A program made the position numbers and the translations under genes. Below are positions 1-5,656 of a stretch of 5,656 nt of DNA, one piece after another (position 1 is the stretch's first letter; the number at the start of each line of letters is the position of its first letter). Source of the DNA: Betaproteobacteria bacterium (GTDB taxonomy: Bacteria > Pseudomonadota > Gammaproteobacteria > Burkholderiales > UBA9220); assembly GCA_020061285.1 (NCBI GenBank), contig JAGUYQ010000225.1, positions 1 through 5,656 of the forward strand, written 5' to 3'. The notes beneath the pieces were generated by a model that had not been told where the DNA came from, did not search any database, and saw only the letters and a program-made list of their open reading frames with translations.

Positions 1-2
1 CC

Positions 3-521
3 CTGCTGCCGGACAGCGTCGGCGTGCGCTGGGCCCGCGAGGTGGCGGGGGATTTTCATGCCCGCTTCAGCGCCCTGGAGCGGCGCTACCAGTACCGACT
101 GCTCAACCGCCCGGTGCGTCCGGCCCTGGAGGCCGGGAAAGTGGGCTGGTTCCACCATCCCCTGGACGTGGAAGCAATGGCAAAGGGCGCGGCCTGCCTG
201 CTCGGGGAGCAGGACTTTTCCGCCTTCCGCGCCGCCGAGTGCCAGGCCAAGTCGCCGATCCGCACCCTGACGCAACTGGATATCCGCCGCCACGGCGACC
301 TGATCCTCTTCGATCTGGCGGCCAACGCCTTTTTGCACCACATGGTGCGCAACATCGTCGGCTGCCTGGTGTACGTGGGCAAGGGCAAGCATCCGCCGGA
401 ATGGGTGGGCCACCTCCTGGCCAGCCGGGACCGGCGACTGGCCGCGCCGACCTTTTCCCCAGACGGCCTTTACCTGGCCGGTATCGGTTACGACCCGAAG
501 TGGGGCCTGCCGGCGTTTTGA
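3..521 (+). CDS. truA: tRNA pseudouridine(38-40) synthase TruA, 3' part
   Basis: TruA converts uridines 38, 39 and 40 in the tRNA anticodon arm to pseudouridine in the cytoplasm. The frame is open from the window's first bases (LLPDSVGVRWARE at the left edge), so the gene begins upstream. The GTG at 24 is internal, not a start. About 172 residues are visible, against roughly 260-270 for the family, so the N-terminal third with the catalytic aspartate is outside the window. Recognisable family stretches are DFHARFSA followed by RRYQYRLLNRP, then FSAFRAAECQAKSP, then the strongly conserved NAFLHHMVRNIVG near residue 108 of the visible part, and the C-terminal APTFSPDGLYLAGIGY. In Beta- and Gammaproteobacteria truA commonly sits directly upstream of trpF, as here. 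Identity is secure; the true start cannot be seen. Confidence 0.95.
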   Translation: MLPDSVGVRWAREVAGDFHARFSALERRYQYRLLNRPVRPALEAGKVGWFHHPLDVEAMAKGAACLLGEQDFSAFRAAECQAKSPIRTLTQLDIRRHGDLILFDLAANAFLHHMVRNIVGCLVYVGKGKHPPEWVGHLLASRDRRLAAPTFSPDGLYLAGIGYDPKWGLPAF

Positions 522-523
522 GT

Positions 524-529
524 TATAGT
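524..529 (+). promoter_or_regulatory. possible -10 element upstream of trpF
   Basis: TATAGT lies just after the truA stop in the 46-base truA-trpF gap, the longest spacer between genes in this window, and fits a sigma-70 -10 hexamer. No convincing -35 hexamer is seen 16-18 bases upstream, where the sequence is G-rich. This could be the start point for the trpF-to-folC operon, but the call rests on one AT-rich hexamer in GC-rich DNA and is weak. No terminator hairpin or trp leader/attenuator is visible in the gap. Confidence 0.25.
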
Positions 530-567
530 TTCGCCTCCGCAACCACTTAGCCGTTTCGACCGCCACC

Positions 568-1188
568 ATGACCCGCGTCAAAATCTGCGGCATCACCCGC
601 GAGGAAGACCTGTCGGCCGCCGCCGACCTGGGAGCCGATGCCGTCGGGCTGGTGTTCTACGCCAAGAGCCCCCGTTTCGTCGCCGCCTCCCGCGCTGCCG
701 AACTGCTCCGCCGCCTGCCGCCTTTCGTCACCAGCGTCGGCCTGTTCGTGAACGCGGCGGAGGAGGAGGTGAGGGCGGTTCTGGACGAGGTACGGGTGGA
801 TCTGCTCCAGTTCCACGGCGACGAAACGCCGGAGTTCTGCCGCTCCTTCGGCCTGCCCTACCTGAAGGCGGTGCGGGTCAAACCGGGGGTGGATTTGGTA
901 CAATACGCCCTCCGTTATGCCGACGCACGGGGACTGCTGCTGGATGCCTTTGTCGAAGGTATTCCCGGCGGCACGGGCCTGGCCTTCGACTGGAACCTGA
1001 TCCCCCGCGACCTGCCCCTTCCCCTGGTGCTGTCCGGCGGGCTCGACCCGGCCAACGTGGGAGAAGCCGTGGCTCGGGTGAAGCCCTGGGCGGTGGACGT
1101 GTCCAGCGGTGTCGAGCAAGGAAAAGGAATAAAGGATGCAGCGAAGATCGCCGCGTTCATGCAAGGAGTGCGCAATGCAAGAGTATGA
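568..1188 (+). CDS. trpF: phosphoribosylanthranilate isomerase TrpF
   Basis: TrpF isomerises N-(5'-phosphoribosyl)anthranilate to CdRP, the third step from chorismate to tryptophan, in the cytoplasm. The 206-residue product has the usual length of a stand-alone TrpF. It opens with [10 protein letters not shown], which puts the general base at Cys7. The general acid is Asp126, in the LLLDAF stretch. Both match the positions known for the family. [12 protein letters not shown] follows the first beta-alpha unit, and the phosphate-binding end of the (beta/alpha)8 barrel is seen as [10 protein letters not shown] and VDVSSGVE. The ATG at 568 gives the canonical N-terminus, but no Shine-Dalgarno precedes it. 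The last 14 bases overlap trpB, and the gene's 3' end contains trpB's ribosome-binding site. Nothing looks degraded. Confidence 0.97.
   Translation: MTRVKICGITREEDLSAAADLGADAVGLVFYAKSPRFVAASRAAELLRRLPPFVTSVGLFVNAAEEEVRAVLDEVRVDLLQFHGDETPEFCRSFGLPYLKAVRVKPGVDLVQYALRYADARGLLLDAFVEGIPGGTGLAFDWNLIPRDLPLPLVLSGGLDPANVGEAVARVKPWAVDVSSGVEQGKGIKDAAKIAAFMQGVRNARV
1163..1168 (+). promoter_or_regulatory. Shine-Dalgarno for trpB, inside trpF
   Basis: AAGGAG is six bases upstream of the ATG at 1175. It selects that start over the in-frame ATG at 1136, which would add 13 residues foreign to TrpB N-termini. Because it lies in the trpF coding region, trpB initiation is probably coupled to trpF translation. 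Confidence 0.8.
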
Positions 1189-2374
1189 CCAGCCGGATCG
1201 GAAAGGCCATTTCGGCCCCTACGGCGGCATTTTCGTCGCGGAAACCCTGATGGGGGCCCTGGACGAGTTGACCCAGGCCTATGAAACCTGCCGCAACGAC
1301 CCCGCCTTCATGGCCGAGTTCCACCACGAACTGAAGCACTACGTGGGGCGGCCAAGCCCGATCTACCATGCCAATCGCTGGTCGGAGCACCTCAACGGGG
1401 CGCAGATATACCTCAAGCGGGAAGACCTCAACCATACCGGCGCCCACAAGGTCAACAACACCATCGGCCAGGCCCTGCTCGCCCGCTACATGGGCAAGAA
1501 GCGGGTCATCGCCGAGACCGGCGCCGGCATGCACGGCGTCGCCACCGCCACCGTGGCCGCCCGCTACGGCATGGAATGCGTGGTCTACATGGGCGCCGTG
1601 GACGTCAAGCGCCAGGCGGCCAACGTTTACCGCATGAAGCTCCTGGGCGCCACCGTGGTGCCGGTGGAATCCGGCTCCAAGACGCTGAAGGACGCGTTGA
1701 ACGAGGCCATGCGGGACTGGGTGACCAACATCGAGAACACCTTCTACGTTCTCGGCACCGCCGCCGGTCCCCACCCCTATCCCATGCTGGTGCGGAATTT
1801 CCAGACCGTGATCGGCAAGGAAGCCATCGAGCAGATGCCGGAAATGGCCGGACGCCAGCCGGACGCCGTGATCGCCTGTGTGGGCGGGGGCTCCAACGCC
1901 ATCGGCCTGTTCCACCCCTATATTCCCTACGGGGACGTGCGCCTCATCGGCGTCGAGGCCGGCGGCTACGGCATCGACAGCGGCAAGCATTCCGCTCCCC
2001 TCAACGCCGGCAGGCCCGGTGTGCTCCACGGCGCCCGCTCCTACCTGATGCAGGACGAGAACGGCCAGATCATCGAAACCCATTCCATTTCCGCCGGCCT
2101 CGACTATCCCGGCGTGGGCCCCGAGCACAGCTACCTCAAGGACATCGGCCGCGCCGAGTACGTGACGGTGAACGATGACGAGGCCCTGCGGGCCTTCCAC
2201 GACCTGTGCCACCTGGAAGGCATCATCCCGGCCCTGGAATCCAGCCACGCCCTAGCCTATGCCGCCCGGCTGGCGCCGACCCTGTCGAAAGACAAGGTGC
2301 TGCTGGTCAACCTCTCCGGCCGAGGCGACAAGGACATGGCCACGGTGGCCGACCTGGTCGGCATCAAACTCTAG
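1175..2374 (+). CDS. trpB: tryptophan synthase beta subunit TrpB
   Basis: TrpB is the PLP-dependent subunit that condenses indole with L-serine to give tryptophan. It works as an alpha2-beta2 complex with TrpA, which channels indole to it. The product has 399 residues, normal for TrpB1. The start at 1175 gives [18 protein letters not shown], a typical N-terminus with a good ribosome-binding site. The PLP Schiff-base lysine is Lys92 in HTGAHKVNN. The catalytic glutamate is Glu114 in ETGAGMHG, and the glycine-rich PLP-phosphate loop GGGSNA is at 237-242. The 22- and 27-residue offsets seen in E. coli numbering (Lys87, Glu109) are matched by a uniform shift of five. The C-terminal [12 protein letters not shown] is intact. 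The gene overlaps trpF by 14 bases. Instead of trpA, a toxin gene follows one base after its TAG stop. Confidence 0.98.
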   Translation: MQEYDQPDRKGHFGPYGGIFVAETLMGALDELTQAYETCRNDPAFMAEFHHELKHYVGRPSPIYHANRWSEHLNGAQIYLKREDLNHTGAHKVNNTIGQALLARYMGKKRVIAETGAGMHGVATATVAARYGMECVVYMGAVDVKRQAANVYRMKLLGATVVPVESGSKTLKDALNEAMRDWVTNIENTFYVLGTAAGPHPYPMLVRNFQTVIGKEAIEQMPEMAGRQPDAVIACVGGGSNAIGLFHPYIPYGDVRLIGVEAGGYGIDSGKHSAPLNAGRPGVLHGARSYLMQDENGQIIETHSISAGLDYPGVGPEHSYLKDIGRAEYVTVNDDEALRAFHDLCHLEGIIPALESSHALAYAARLAPTLSKDKVLLVNLSGRGDKDMATVADLVGIKL

Positions 2375-2375
2375 G

Positions 2376-2630
2376 ATGGGAAAGTACGATAAGCTGCTGT
2401 TTCAGATATTGCGTGGGTTGTCGGACAACAATATCGGGTTTGATGAACTGTGCGGGTTGCTGGAATATATGGGATTCGAAAAAAGGAGCCGCGGCAGCCA
2501 TAATGTTTTCCATCGGGCGGGGGTCGAGGAGCTGATCAACCTGCAACGGGACGGCGGCAAGGCAAAACCATACCAAGTCAGGCAAGTACGGGCGGTGATC
2601 CTGAAGTACCGCCTTGGAGGCGAAGCATGA
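2376..2630 (+). CDS. hicA: HicA-family toxin (mRNA interferase type)
   Basis: The 84-residue product resembles the longer HicA (YcfA-like) toxins, small double-stranded-RNA-binding-fold proteins that cleave mRNA. The sequence shows an N-terminal helix (KYDKLLFQILRG), then FDELCGLLEYMGFEKRSRGSHNVFHRAG, where His42 in GSH fits the catalytic histidine of the family. After this comes LINLQRDGGKAKPYQVRQVRAVILKY, the usual second half. The ATG at 2376 is one base after the trpB stop. The frame is open further upstream inside trpB, but that stretch is only a trpB shadow. No Shine-Dalgarno sits at a proper distance, so translation probably depends on ribosomes finishing trpB. The stop overlaps the hicB start as ATGA. 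Bases 2401-2520 are about 49% GC by hand count (59/120), against 67% (80/120) for 2221-2340 in trpB, which suggests transfer. Activity is inferred from family membership only. Confidence 0.85.
   Translation: MGKYDKLLFQILRGLSDNNIGFDELCGLLEYMGFEKRSRGSHNVFHRAGVEELINLQRDGGKAKPYQVRQVRAVILKYRLGGEA
2616..2620 (+). promoter_or_regulatory. Shine-Dalgarno for hicB, inside hicA
   Basis: GGAGG ends six bases before the ATG at 2627. This is a strong site, unlike the absence of one before hicA. It would favour antitoxin over toxin synthesis from the same message. Confidence 0.75.
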
Positions 2631-2842
2631 TCGACAGATACGAAGTTATTATTTATTGGAGTGATGAAGACGGCGTGTTTATCGCCGAGGCCCCCGAGCT
2701 GCCCGGCTGCATGGCACACGGCGACAGCCGTGAAACCGCCCTGGCCAACGCCAAGGACGCCATCGCCCTGTGGGTGGAAACCGCCAGCCAGCACGGCGAC
2801 CCCGTTCCCCAGCCCAAGGGCCACCGTTTGATGTACGCCTGA
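2627..2842 (+). CDS. hicB: HicB-family antitoxin, short single-domain form
   Basis: HicB antitoxins bind and block HicA. The 71-residue product has the typical partially degraded RNase-H-like fold: [25 protein letters not shown] at about residues 4-28, then the helix with [22 protein letters not shown], ending in [13 protein letters not shown]. Longer HicB proteins carry a C-terminal ribbon-helix-helix or helix-turn-helix domain that represses the operon; this one ends before any such domain. Many short HicB partners look like this, so it is not obviously truncated. The gene overlaps hicA by four bases (ATGA) and has a strong Shine-Dalgarno. Its first 30 or so bases are AT-rich and the rest is GC-rich like the host. 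trpA begins within a few bases of its stop. Confidence 0.87.
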   Translation: MIDRYEVIIYWSDEDGVFIAEAPELPGCMAHGDSRETALANAKDAIALWVETASQHGDPVPQPKGHRLMYA

Positions 2843-2855
2843 TCGAATGAATTTT

Positions 2856-3665
2856 ATGAGCCGATTCGACGCCACCTTCACCCACCTCAAGCAGCAGGGC
2901 AAGAAAGCCCTGATCCCCTTCATCACCGCCGGCGACCCGTCCCCCAAGCACACCGTGCCCCTGATGCACACCCTGGTGGAGGCCGGTGCCGATGTGATCG
3001 AACTGGGGGTGCCCTTTTCCGACCCCATGGCCGACGGCCCCACCATCCAGCGCGCTTCCGAGCGGGCCCTGGCCCACGGCGTGAGCCTGTCCAGGGTGCT
3101 GGAGATGGTGGCCGAATTCCGCAAGAAGAACGCCGACACGCCCGTGGTGCTGATGGGCTACGCCAATCCCATCGAGGCCATGGGGGTGGAAAGCTTTGCC
3201 GAACGCGCCTCCCTGGCGGGGGTGGACGGCGTTTTGGTGGTGGATTACCCCCCCGAGGAAAGCGCGGATTTCGCCGAGAAGCTGCATGCCAAGGGCTTGG
3301 CGCCGATCTACCTGCTGGCCCCCACTTCCTCCGCCGAGCGGATCGCCCAGGTGGCCAAGCTGGCTCGGGGCTTCGTCTATTACGTGTCCCTCAAGGGCGT
3401 GACCGGCGCCGCCAACCTGGACACCGCCGAAGTGGAGCGCAACGTGGCGAAGCTCAAGGCCGCCCTGCCGCTGCCGGTGGGGGTGGGTTTCGGTATCCGC
3501 GACGCCGATACCGCCCGGGCCGTGGCCGCCTTTGCCGATGCGGTGGTGATCGGCAGCCGCTTGGTGCAGGAAATCGAAACCTCCAAGGTTGCGGAGTTGC
3601 AGAAAAACATGGCCGCGTTGGTCGCCGGTTTCCGGTCGGCCATCGACGAAGCCGAGAAACGATAG
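2856..3665 (+). CDS. trpA: tryptophan synthase alpha subunit TrpA
   Basis: TrpA cleaves indole-3-glycerol phosphate to indole and glyceraldehyde 3-phosphate and passes indole to TrpB through the intersubunit tunnel. From the ATG at 2856 the product has 269 residues (E. coli TrpA has 268) and begins MSRFDATF. This start places the catalytic pair exactly at Glu49 ([11 protein letters not shown]) and Asp60 (MADGP), as in E. coli. An in-frame ATG at 2847 would add only MNF and is less likely, though not excluded. Other family marks are PFITAGDP near residue 23, [21 protein letters not shown] (active-site loop) and GVGFGIRD for phosphate binding. No good Shine-Dalgarno precedes either start. hicB's stop is 13 bases upstream, so re-initiation after hicB is likely. 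The gene is intact. Confidence 0.97.
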   Translation: MSRFDATFTHLKQQGKKALIPFITAGDPSPKHTVPLMHTLVEAGADVIELGVPFSDPMADGPTIQRASERALAHGVSLSRVLEMVAEFRKKNADTPVVLMGYANPIEAMGVESFAERASLAGVDGVLVVDYPPEESADFAEKLHAKGLAPIYLLAPTSSAERIAQVAKLARGFVYYVSLKGVTGAANLDTAEVERNVAKLKAALPLPVGVGFGIRDADTARAVAAFADAVVIGSRLVQEIETSKVAELQKNMAALVAGFRSAIDEAEKR

Positions 3666-3670
3666 GGAGA
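3664..3670 (+). promoter_or_regulatory. Shine-Dalgarno for accD
   Basis: AGGGAGA overlaps the trpA TAG stop and ends five bases before the accD ATG at 3676, a clear ribosome-binding site. Confidence 0.75.
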
Positions 3671-3675
3671 CACCC

Positions 3676-4548
3676 ATGAGCTGGTTCCAGAAACTGTTGC
3701 CGCCCAAGATTCAGCGCAAGGCCGAGGGCGGCGCCAAGAAAGCCATGCCCGAGGGGCTGTGGTCCAAGTGCCCGACCTGCGTGGCGGTGCTGTACCGCGC
3801 CGACCTGGAGAAAAACCTCGAGGTCTGTCCCAAGTGCGGCCACCATCACCGCATCAACGCCCGTACCCGCTTGGATTTCCTGCTGGACCCGGAGGGCCGT
3901 TTCGAAATCGGCGCCGAGGTGCAGCCCACGGACAGCCTCAAGTTCAAGGACAGCAAGCGCTATGCCGACCGCCTGGTCGATGCCCGCAAGCAGACCGACG
4001 AAACCGACGCCCTGGTGGTGATGCAGGGGGCCATCAAGACCATCCCGGCGGTGGCGGCGGCCTTCGAGTTCAGCTTCATGGGCGGTTCCATGGGCTCGGT
4101 GGTGGGGGAGCGCTTCGTGCGCGGCGTGCAGCAGAGCCTGGAACAGCGCGCTCCCTTCCTCTGTTTCTCCGCCAGCGGCGGGGCGCGGATGCAGGAAGGG
4201 CTTTCGTCCCTGATGCAGATGGCCAAGACCAGCGCCGCCCTGACCAAATTGTCCGAGGCGAAGCTGCCCTTCATTTCCGTCCTCACCGACCCCACCATGG
4301 GCGGCGTATCGGCCAGTTTCGCCATGCTGGGGGACGTGATCGTCGCCGAACCCAACGCCCTGATCGGCTTCGCCGGCCCGCGGGTGATCGAGCAGACGGT
4401 GCGGGAAACCCTGCCGGAAGGCTTCCAGCGCGCCGAATTCCTGCTGGAGCACGGTGCCGTGGACATGATCATCGACCGCCGCGAGATGCGCGACCGCCTC
4501 GCCAATCTCATCACCTTGATGATGGGCCTGCCGCCGGCCAATGCCTGA
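3676..4548 (+). CDS. accD: acetyl-CoA carboxylase carboxyltransferase subunit beta AccD
   Basis: AccD forms, with AccA, the carboxyltransferase that moves the carboxyl group from biotin on AccB to acetyl-CoA, giving malonyl-CoA for fatty acid synthesis. The 290-residue product has the normal family length. It starts [12 protein letters not shown], followed by a four-cysteine zinc ribbon: Cys32 and Cys35 (CPTC), Cys51 and Cys54 (CPKC). The crotonase-like carboxyltransferase domain follows, with [12 protein letters not shown], the [12 protein letters not shown] oxyanion-type glycine stretch, [14 protein letters not shown] and [13 protein letters not shown]. All expected parts are present up to the C-terminus. 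A start further upstream in frame (3589) would only read trpA in another frame. The gene begins 10 bases after trpA and overlaps folC by eight bases, as is common for the accD-folC pair in proteobacteria. Confidence 0.98.
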   Translation: MSWFQKLLPPKIQRKAEGGAKKAMPEGLWSKCPTCVAVLYRADLEKNLEVCPKCGHHHRINARTRLDFLLDPEGRFEIGAEVQPTDSLKFKDSKRYADRLVDARKQTDETDALVVMQGAIKTIPAVAAAFEFSFMGGSMGSVVGERFVRGVQQSLEQRAPFLCFSASGGARMQEGLSSLMQMAKTSAALTKLSEAKLPFISVLTDPTMGGVSASFAMLGDVIVAEPNALIGFAGPRVIEQTVRETLPEGFQRAEFLLEHGAVDMIIDRREMRDRLANLITLMMGLPPANA

Positions 4549-5389
4549 TTCCCTGGCGGGCTGGCTTTCCTATCTGGAAAGCCTCCACCCCAAGACCATC
4601 GAACTCGGCCTGGAGCGGGTGGCGGCGGTTAAGGCCAAGCTGGGGCTGGCGCCCGCTTTTCCCCTCGTCACCGTCGGCGGCACCAACGGCAAGGGCTCCA
4701 CCTGCGCCTTTCTTGAAGCCATCCTCTCCGCCGCCGGTTACCGCGTCGGCCTTTACACCTCGCCCCACCTGTTGCGCTACAACGAGCGCGTCCGGGTCGC
4801 CGGCCGGGACGCGGACGATGCCGCCCTGTGCCGCTCCTTTGCTGCTGTGGAGGCGGCACGGGGCGGGACCGCCCTGACCTATTTCGAATTCGGCACCCTG
4901 GCGGCGATGTGGTATTTCATGGAGCAGGGAGTGGATGCGGCGGTGCTGGAGGTGGGCCTCGGCGGCCGCCTGGACGCGGTGAACGCCTTCGATTCCGACT
5001 GCGCCGTGGTCACCGGGGTGGCCATCGACCACACCGACTACCTGGGGGACAACCGGGAGGCTATCGGTTTCGAGAAGGCGGGCATCTATCGGGCCAAGCG
5101 TCCCGCCATCTGTGCCGACCCCGCGCCGCCCGCCAGCCTCCTCCGTCACGCCGAAGAGATCGGCGCCGAGCTGTGGCGCATCGGCCATGAGTTCTCGTTC
5201 CGCGATGCAGGTGAAACCTGGCGCTACGCCAGCCCGGCGGGAAGCCGCAGCGGCTTGCCCCGCCCCGCCTTGGCGGGCGGTTTCCAGTTGAACAACGCGG
5301 CGGCGGCCTTGGCGGCCTGCTGCGCTTTGTGCCGGAGATCCTTAAGCTCTTCACCGACCAGCGCGACCGCGACCATGAGTACCGCATGA
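4541..5389 (+). CDS. folC: FolC folylpolyglutamate/dihydrofolate synthase, truncated at the 3' end
   Basis: FolC adds glutamate to dihydropteroate and to folates using ATP. The ATG at 4541 overlaps the accD stop (ATGCCTGA). The N-terminal ATPase domain looks good: P-loop GTNGKGS at residues 47-53, [50 protein letters not shown], and FEKAGIYR, where Lys179 fits the conserved (carbamylated) lysine. Homology continues through [12 protein letters not shown] to about residue 258, then changes to [12 protein letters not shown] and stops at 282. The family is usually about 420-430 residues, so the whole C-terminal ligase domain is missing. From about 5296 on, the DNA reads as a phage gene in another frame, so the last 25 or so residues are not FolC. 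As it stands the product would very likely be inactive. Confidence 0.9.
   Translation: MPDSLAGWLSYLESLHPKTIELGLERVAAVKAKLGLAPAFPLVTVGGTNGKGSTCAFLEAILSAAGYRVGLYTSPHLLRYNERVRVAGRDADDAALCRSFAAVEAARGGTALTYFEFGTLAAMWYFMEQGVDAAVLEVGLGGRLDAVNAFDSDCAVVTGVAIDHTDYLGDNREAIGFEKAGIYRAKRPAICADPAPPASLLRHAEEIGAELWRIGHEFSFRDAGETWRYASPAGSRSGLPRPALAGGFQLNNAAAALAACCALCRRSLSSSPTSATATMSTA
5296..5325. other. junction between folC and phage-type sequence, with a 9-bp tandem repeat
   Basis: FolC-like reading ([11 protein letters not shown]) ends at about 5316. Phage-like reading in another frame ([14 protein letters not shown]) is already convincing from about 5311, so the join lies here. GGCGGCCTT at 5302-5310 is followed directly by GGCGGCCTG, a tandem repeat with one mismatch. 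Such microhomology could have served illegitimate recombination or have misled an assembler. No integrase gene, tRNA gene or recognised attachment site accompanies it in the window. Confidence 0.65.
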
Positions 5390-5656
5390 CGCAGCTGCAG
5401 CTCCAGATCGACACGGCCCGCGCCGAGCAGGCTATCGACCTGGTGCACGCCCAGGGCGCCATGGCGGCCCAGGCCGGCGAGCTGGCCGCATTTGTCGAGG
5501 CCATCAGGAGCCAGGGGCAGATGACCGGCGTGCCGTGGATCGATGCCCTCAACCAGTCGGTCAGGCCCGTCATTACCTACTGGTGGATGGCGCTCTTCAC
5601 CGTCTACAAGATCGCCACCATCGTCGCGGCCTGCATGGCCTGGACCAGCCTCGACG
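5311..5656 (+). CDS. phage-type membrane protein (holin-like position), both ends missing
   Basis: The frame reads [26 protein letters not shown], then a charged, probably helical or coiled stretch (QLQLQIDTARAEQAIDLVHAQ, then ELAAFVEAIRSQGQ). Next come TGVPWIDALNQSVRPVITYWWM and a hydrophobic segment FTVYKIATIVAACMAW at the right edge. I recall this pattern from small proteins in tailed-phage and prophage structural or lysis regions of Proteobacteria, some annotated as holin-like; the function is not settled. The hydrophobic C-terminal part suggests one or two membrane segments. The frame is open upstream to 5191 without ATG; only a GTG at 5329 or internal ATGs (first at 5386) could serve. 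Since residues before 5329 already fit the family, about ten N-terminal residues were probably lost at the folC junction. No stop occurs before the window ends. Confidence 0.65.

Noticed and set aside
522..567. trp leader peptide or attenuator between truA and trpF
   Set aside because: The gap is only 46 bases, with no small frame rich in Trp codons and no hairpin plus T-run.
1157..2248. Long open frame (363 codons) on the minus strand opposite trpB
   Set aside because: It is a GC-rich shadow of trpB: low-complexity Gly/His/Val/Ala composition, no recognisable family, and a complete TrpB on the other strand.
2479..2485. AAAAAAG heptamer in hicA, a possible -1 frameshift slippery site
   Set aside because: In the hicA frame the codons are GAA AAA AGG, not A AAA AAG, so the phase is wrong. 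hicA also reads through normally with the family's expected C-terminal half.
2479..2535. AAGGAG-like site followed by ATG at 2503 inside hicA, a possible small nested gene
   Set aside because: The spacing is too long, the frame is short and the peptide is uninformative.
3454..4452. Minus-strand open frame of 332 codons opposite trpA and accD
   Set aside because: It crosses two intact genes, has shadow-like composition and no domain I recognise.
4828..5190. Alternative 120-codon plus-strand frame within folC
   Set aside because: It is an Arg/Gly-rich shadow of folC. It is in the same frame as the later phage gene, but a stop at 5188-5190 separates them.
5264..5277. Perfect inverted repeat CCCGCC-TT-GGCGGG, considered as a terminator or dispersed palindrome
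   Set aside because: It lies inside the still FolC-like coding region, has a two-base loop and no T-run after it. It may be chance in GC-rich DNA, and repeat status needs the full genome.

Overview
This window looks like GC-rich betaproteobacterial chromosome, most likely Rhodocyclales-like. The order truA-trpF-trpB-trpA-accD-folC is a well-known conserved block in Beta- and many Gammaproteobacteria. The family-level guess rests only on remembered protein similarity. The window opens inside truA and ends inside a phage-type gene, so both end genes are partial.

Layout, all on the + strand: the 3' part of truA (tRNA pseudouridine synthase, to 521); a 46-base gap; trpF (568-1188); trpB (1175-2374, overlapping trpF by 14 bases); a compact HicA/HicB-type toxin-antitoxin pair (2376-2630 and 2627-2842); trpA (2856-3665); accD (3676-4548); and the 5' part of folC (from 4541, overlapping accD by 8 bases). 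At about 5296-5325 FolC homology stops abruptly. The sequence continues in another reading frame into a phage-type membrane protein that runs off the end.

The core genes make the last enzymes of tryptophan synthesis (TrpF, and the TrpB and TrpA subunits of tryptophan synthase), the carboxyltransferase beta subunit of acetyl-CoA carboxylase, and folylpolyglutamate/dihydrofolate synthase. Overlaps and very short spacings suggest one translationally coupled operon from trpF to folC.

Two things are out of the ordinary. First, an AT-richer hicAB cassette separates the two tryptophan synthase genes. Its toxin starts one base after the trpB stop, it has no room for its own intergenic promoter, and its antitoxin is a short form without a C-terminal DNA-binding domain. 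Second, both folC (3' end) and a phage gene (5' end) are broken at one junction that carries a near-perfect 9-bp tandem repeat. This is either a real illegitimate recombination or prophage-related rearrangement, or a chimeric assembly join. Because only a truncated FolC is left, the artefact explanation must be tested first. I found no RNA genes, CRISPR array or insertion sequence.
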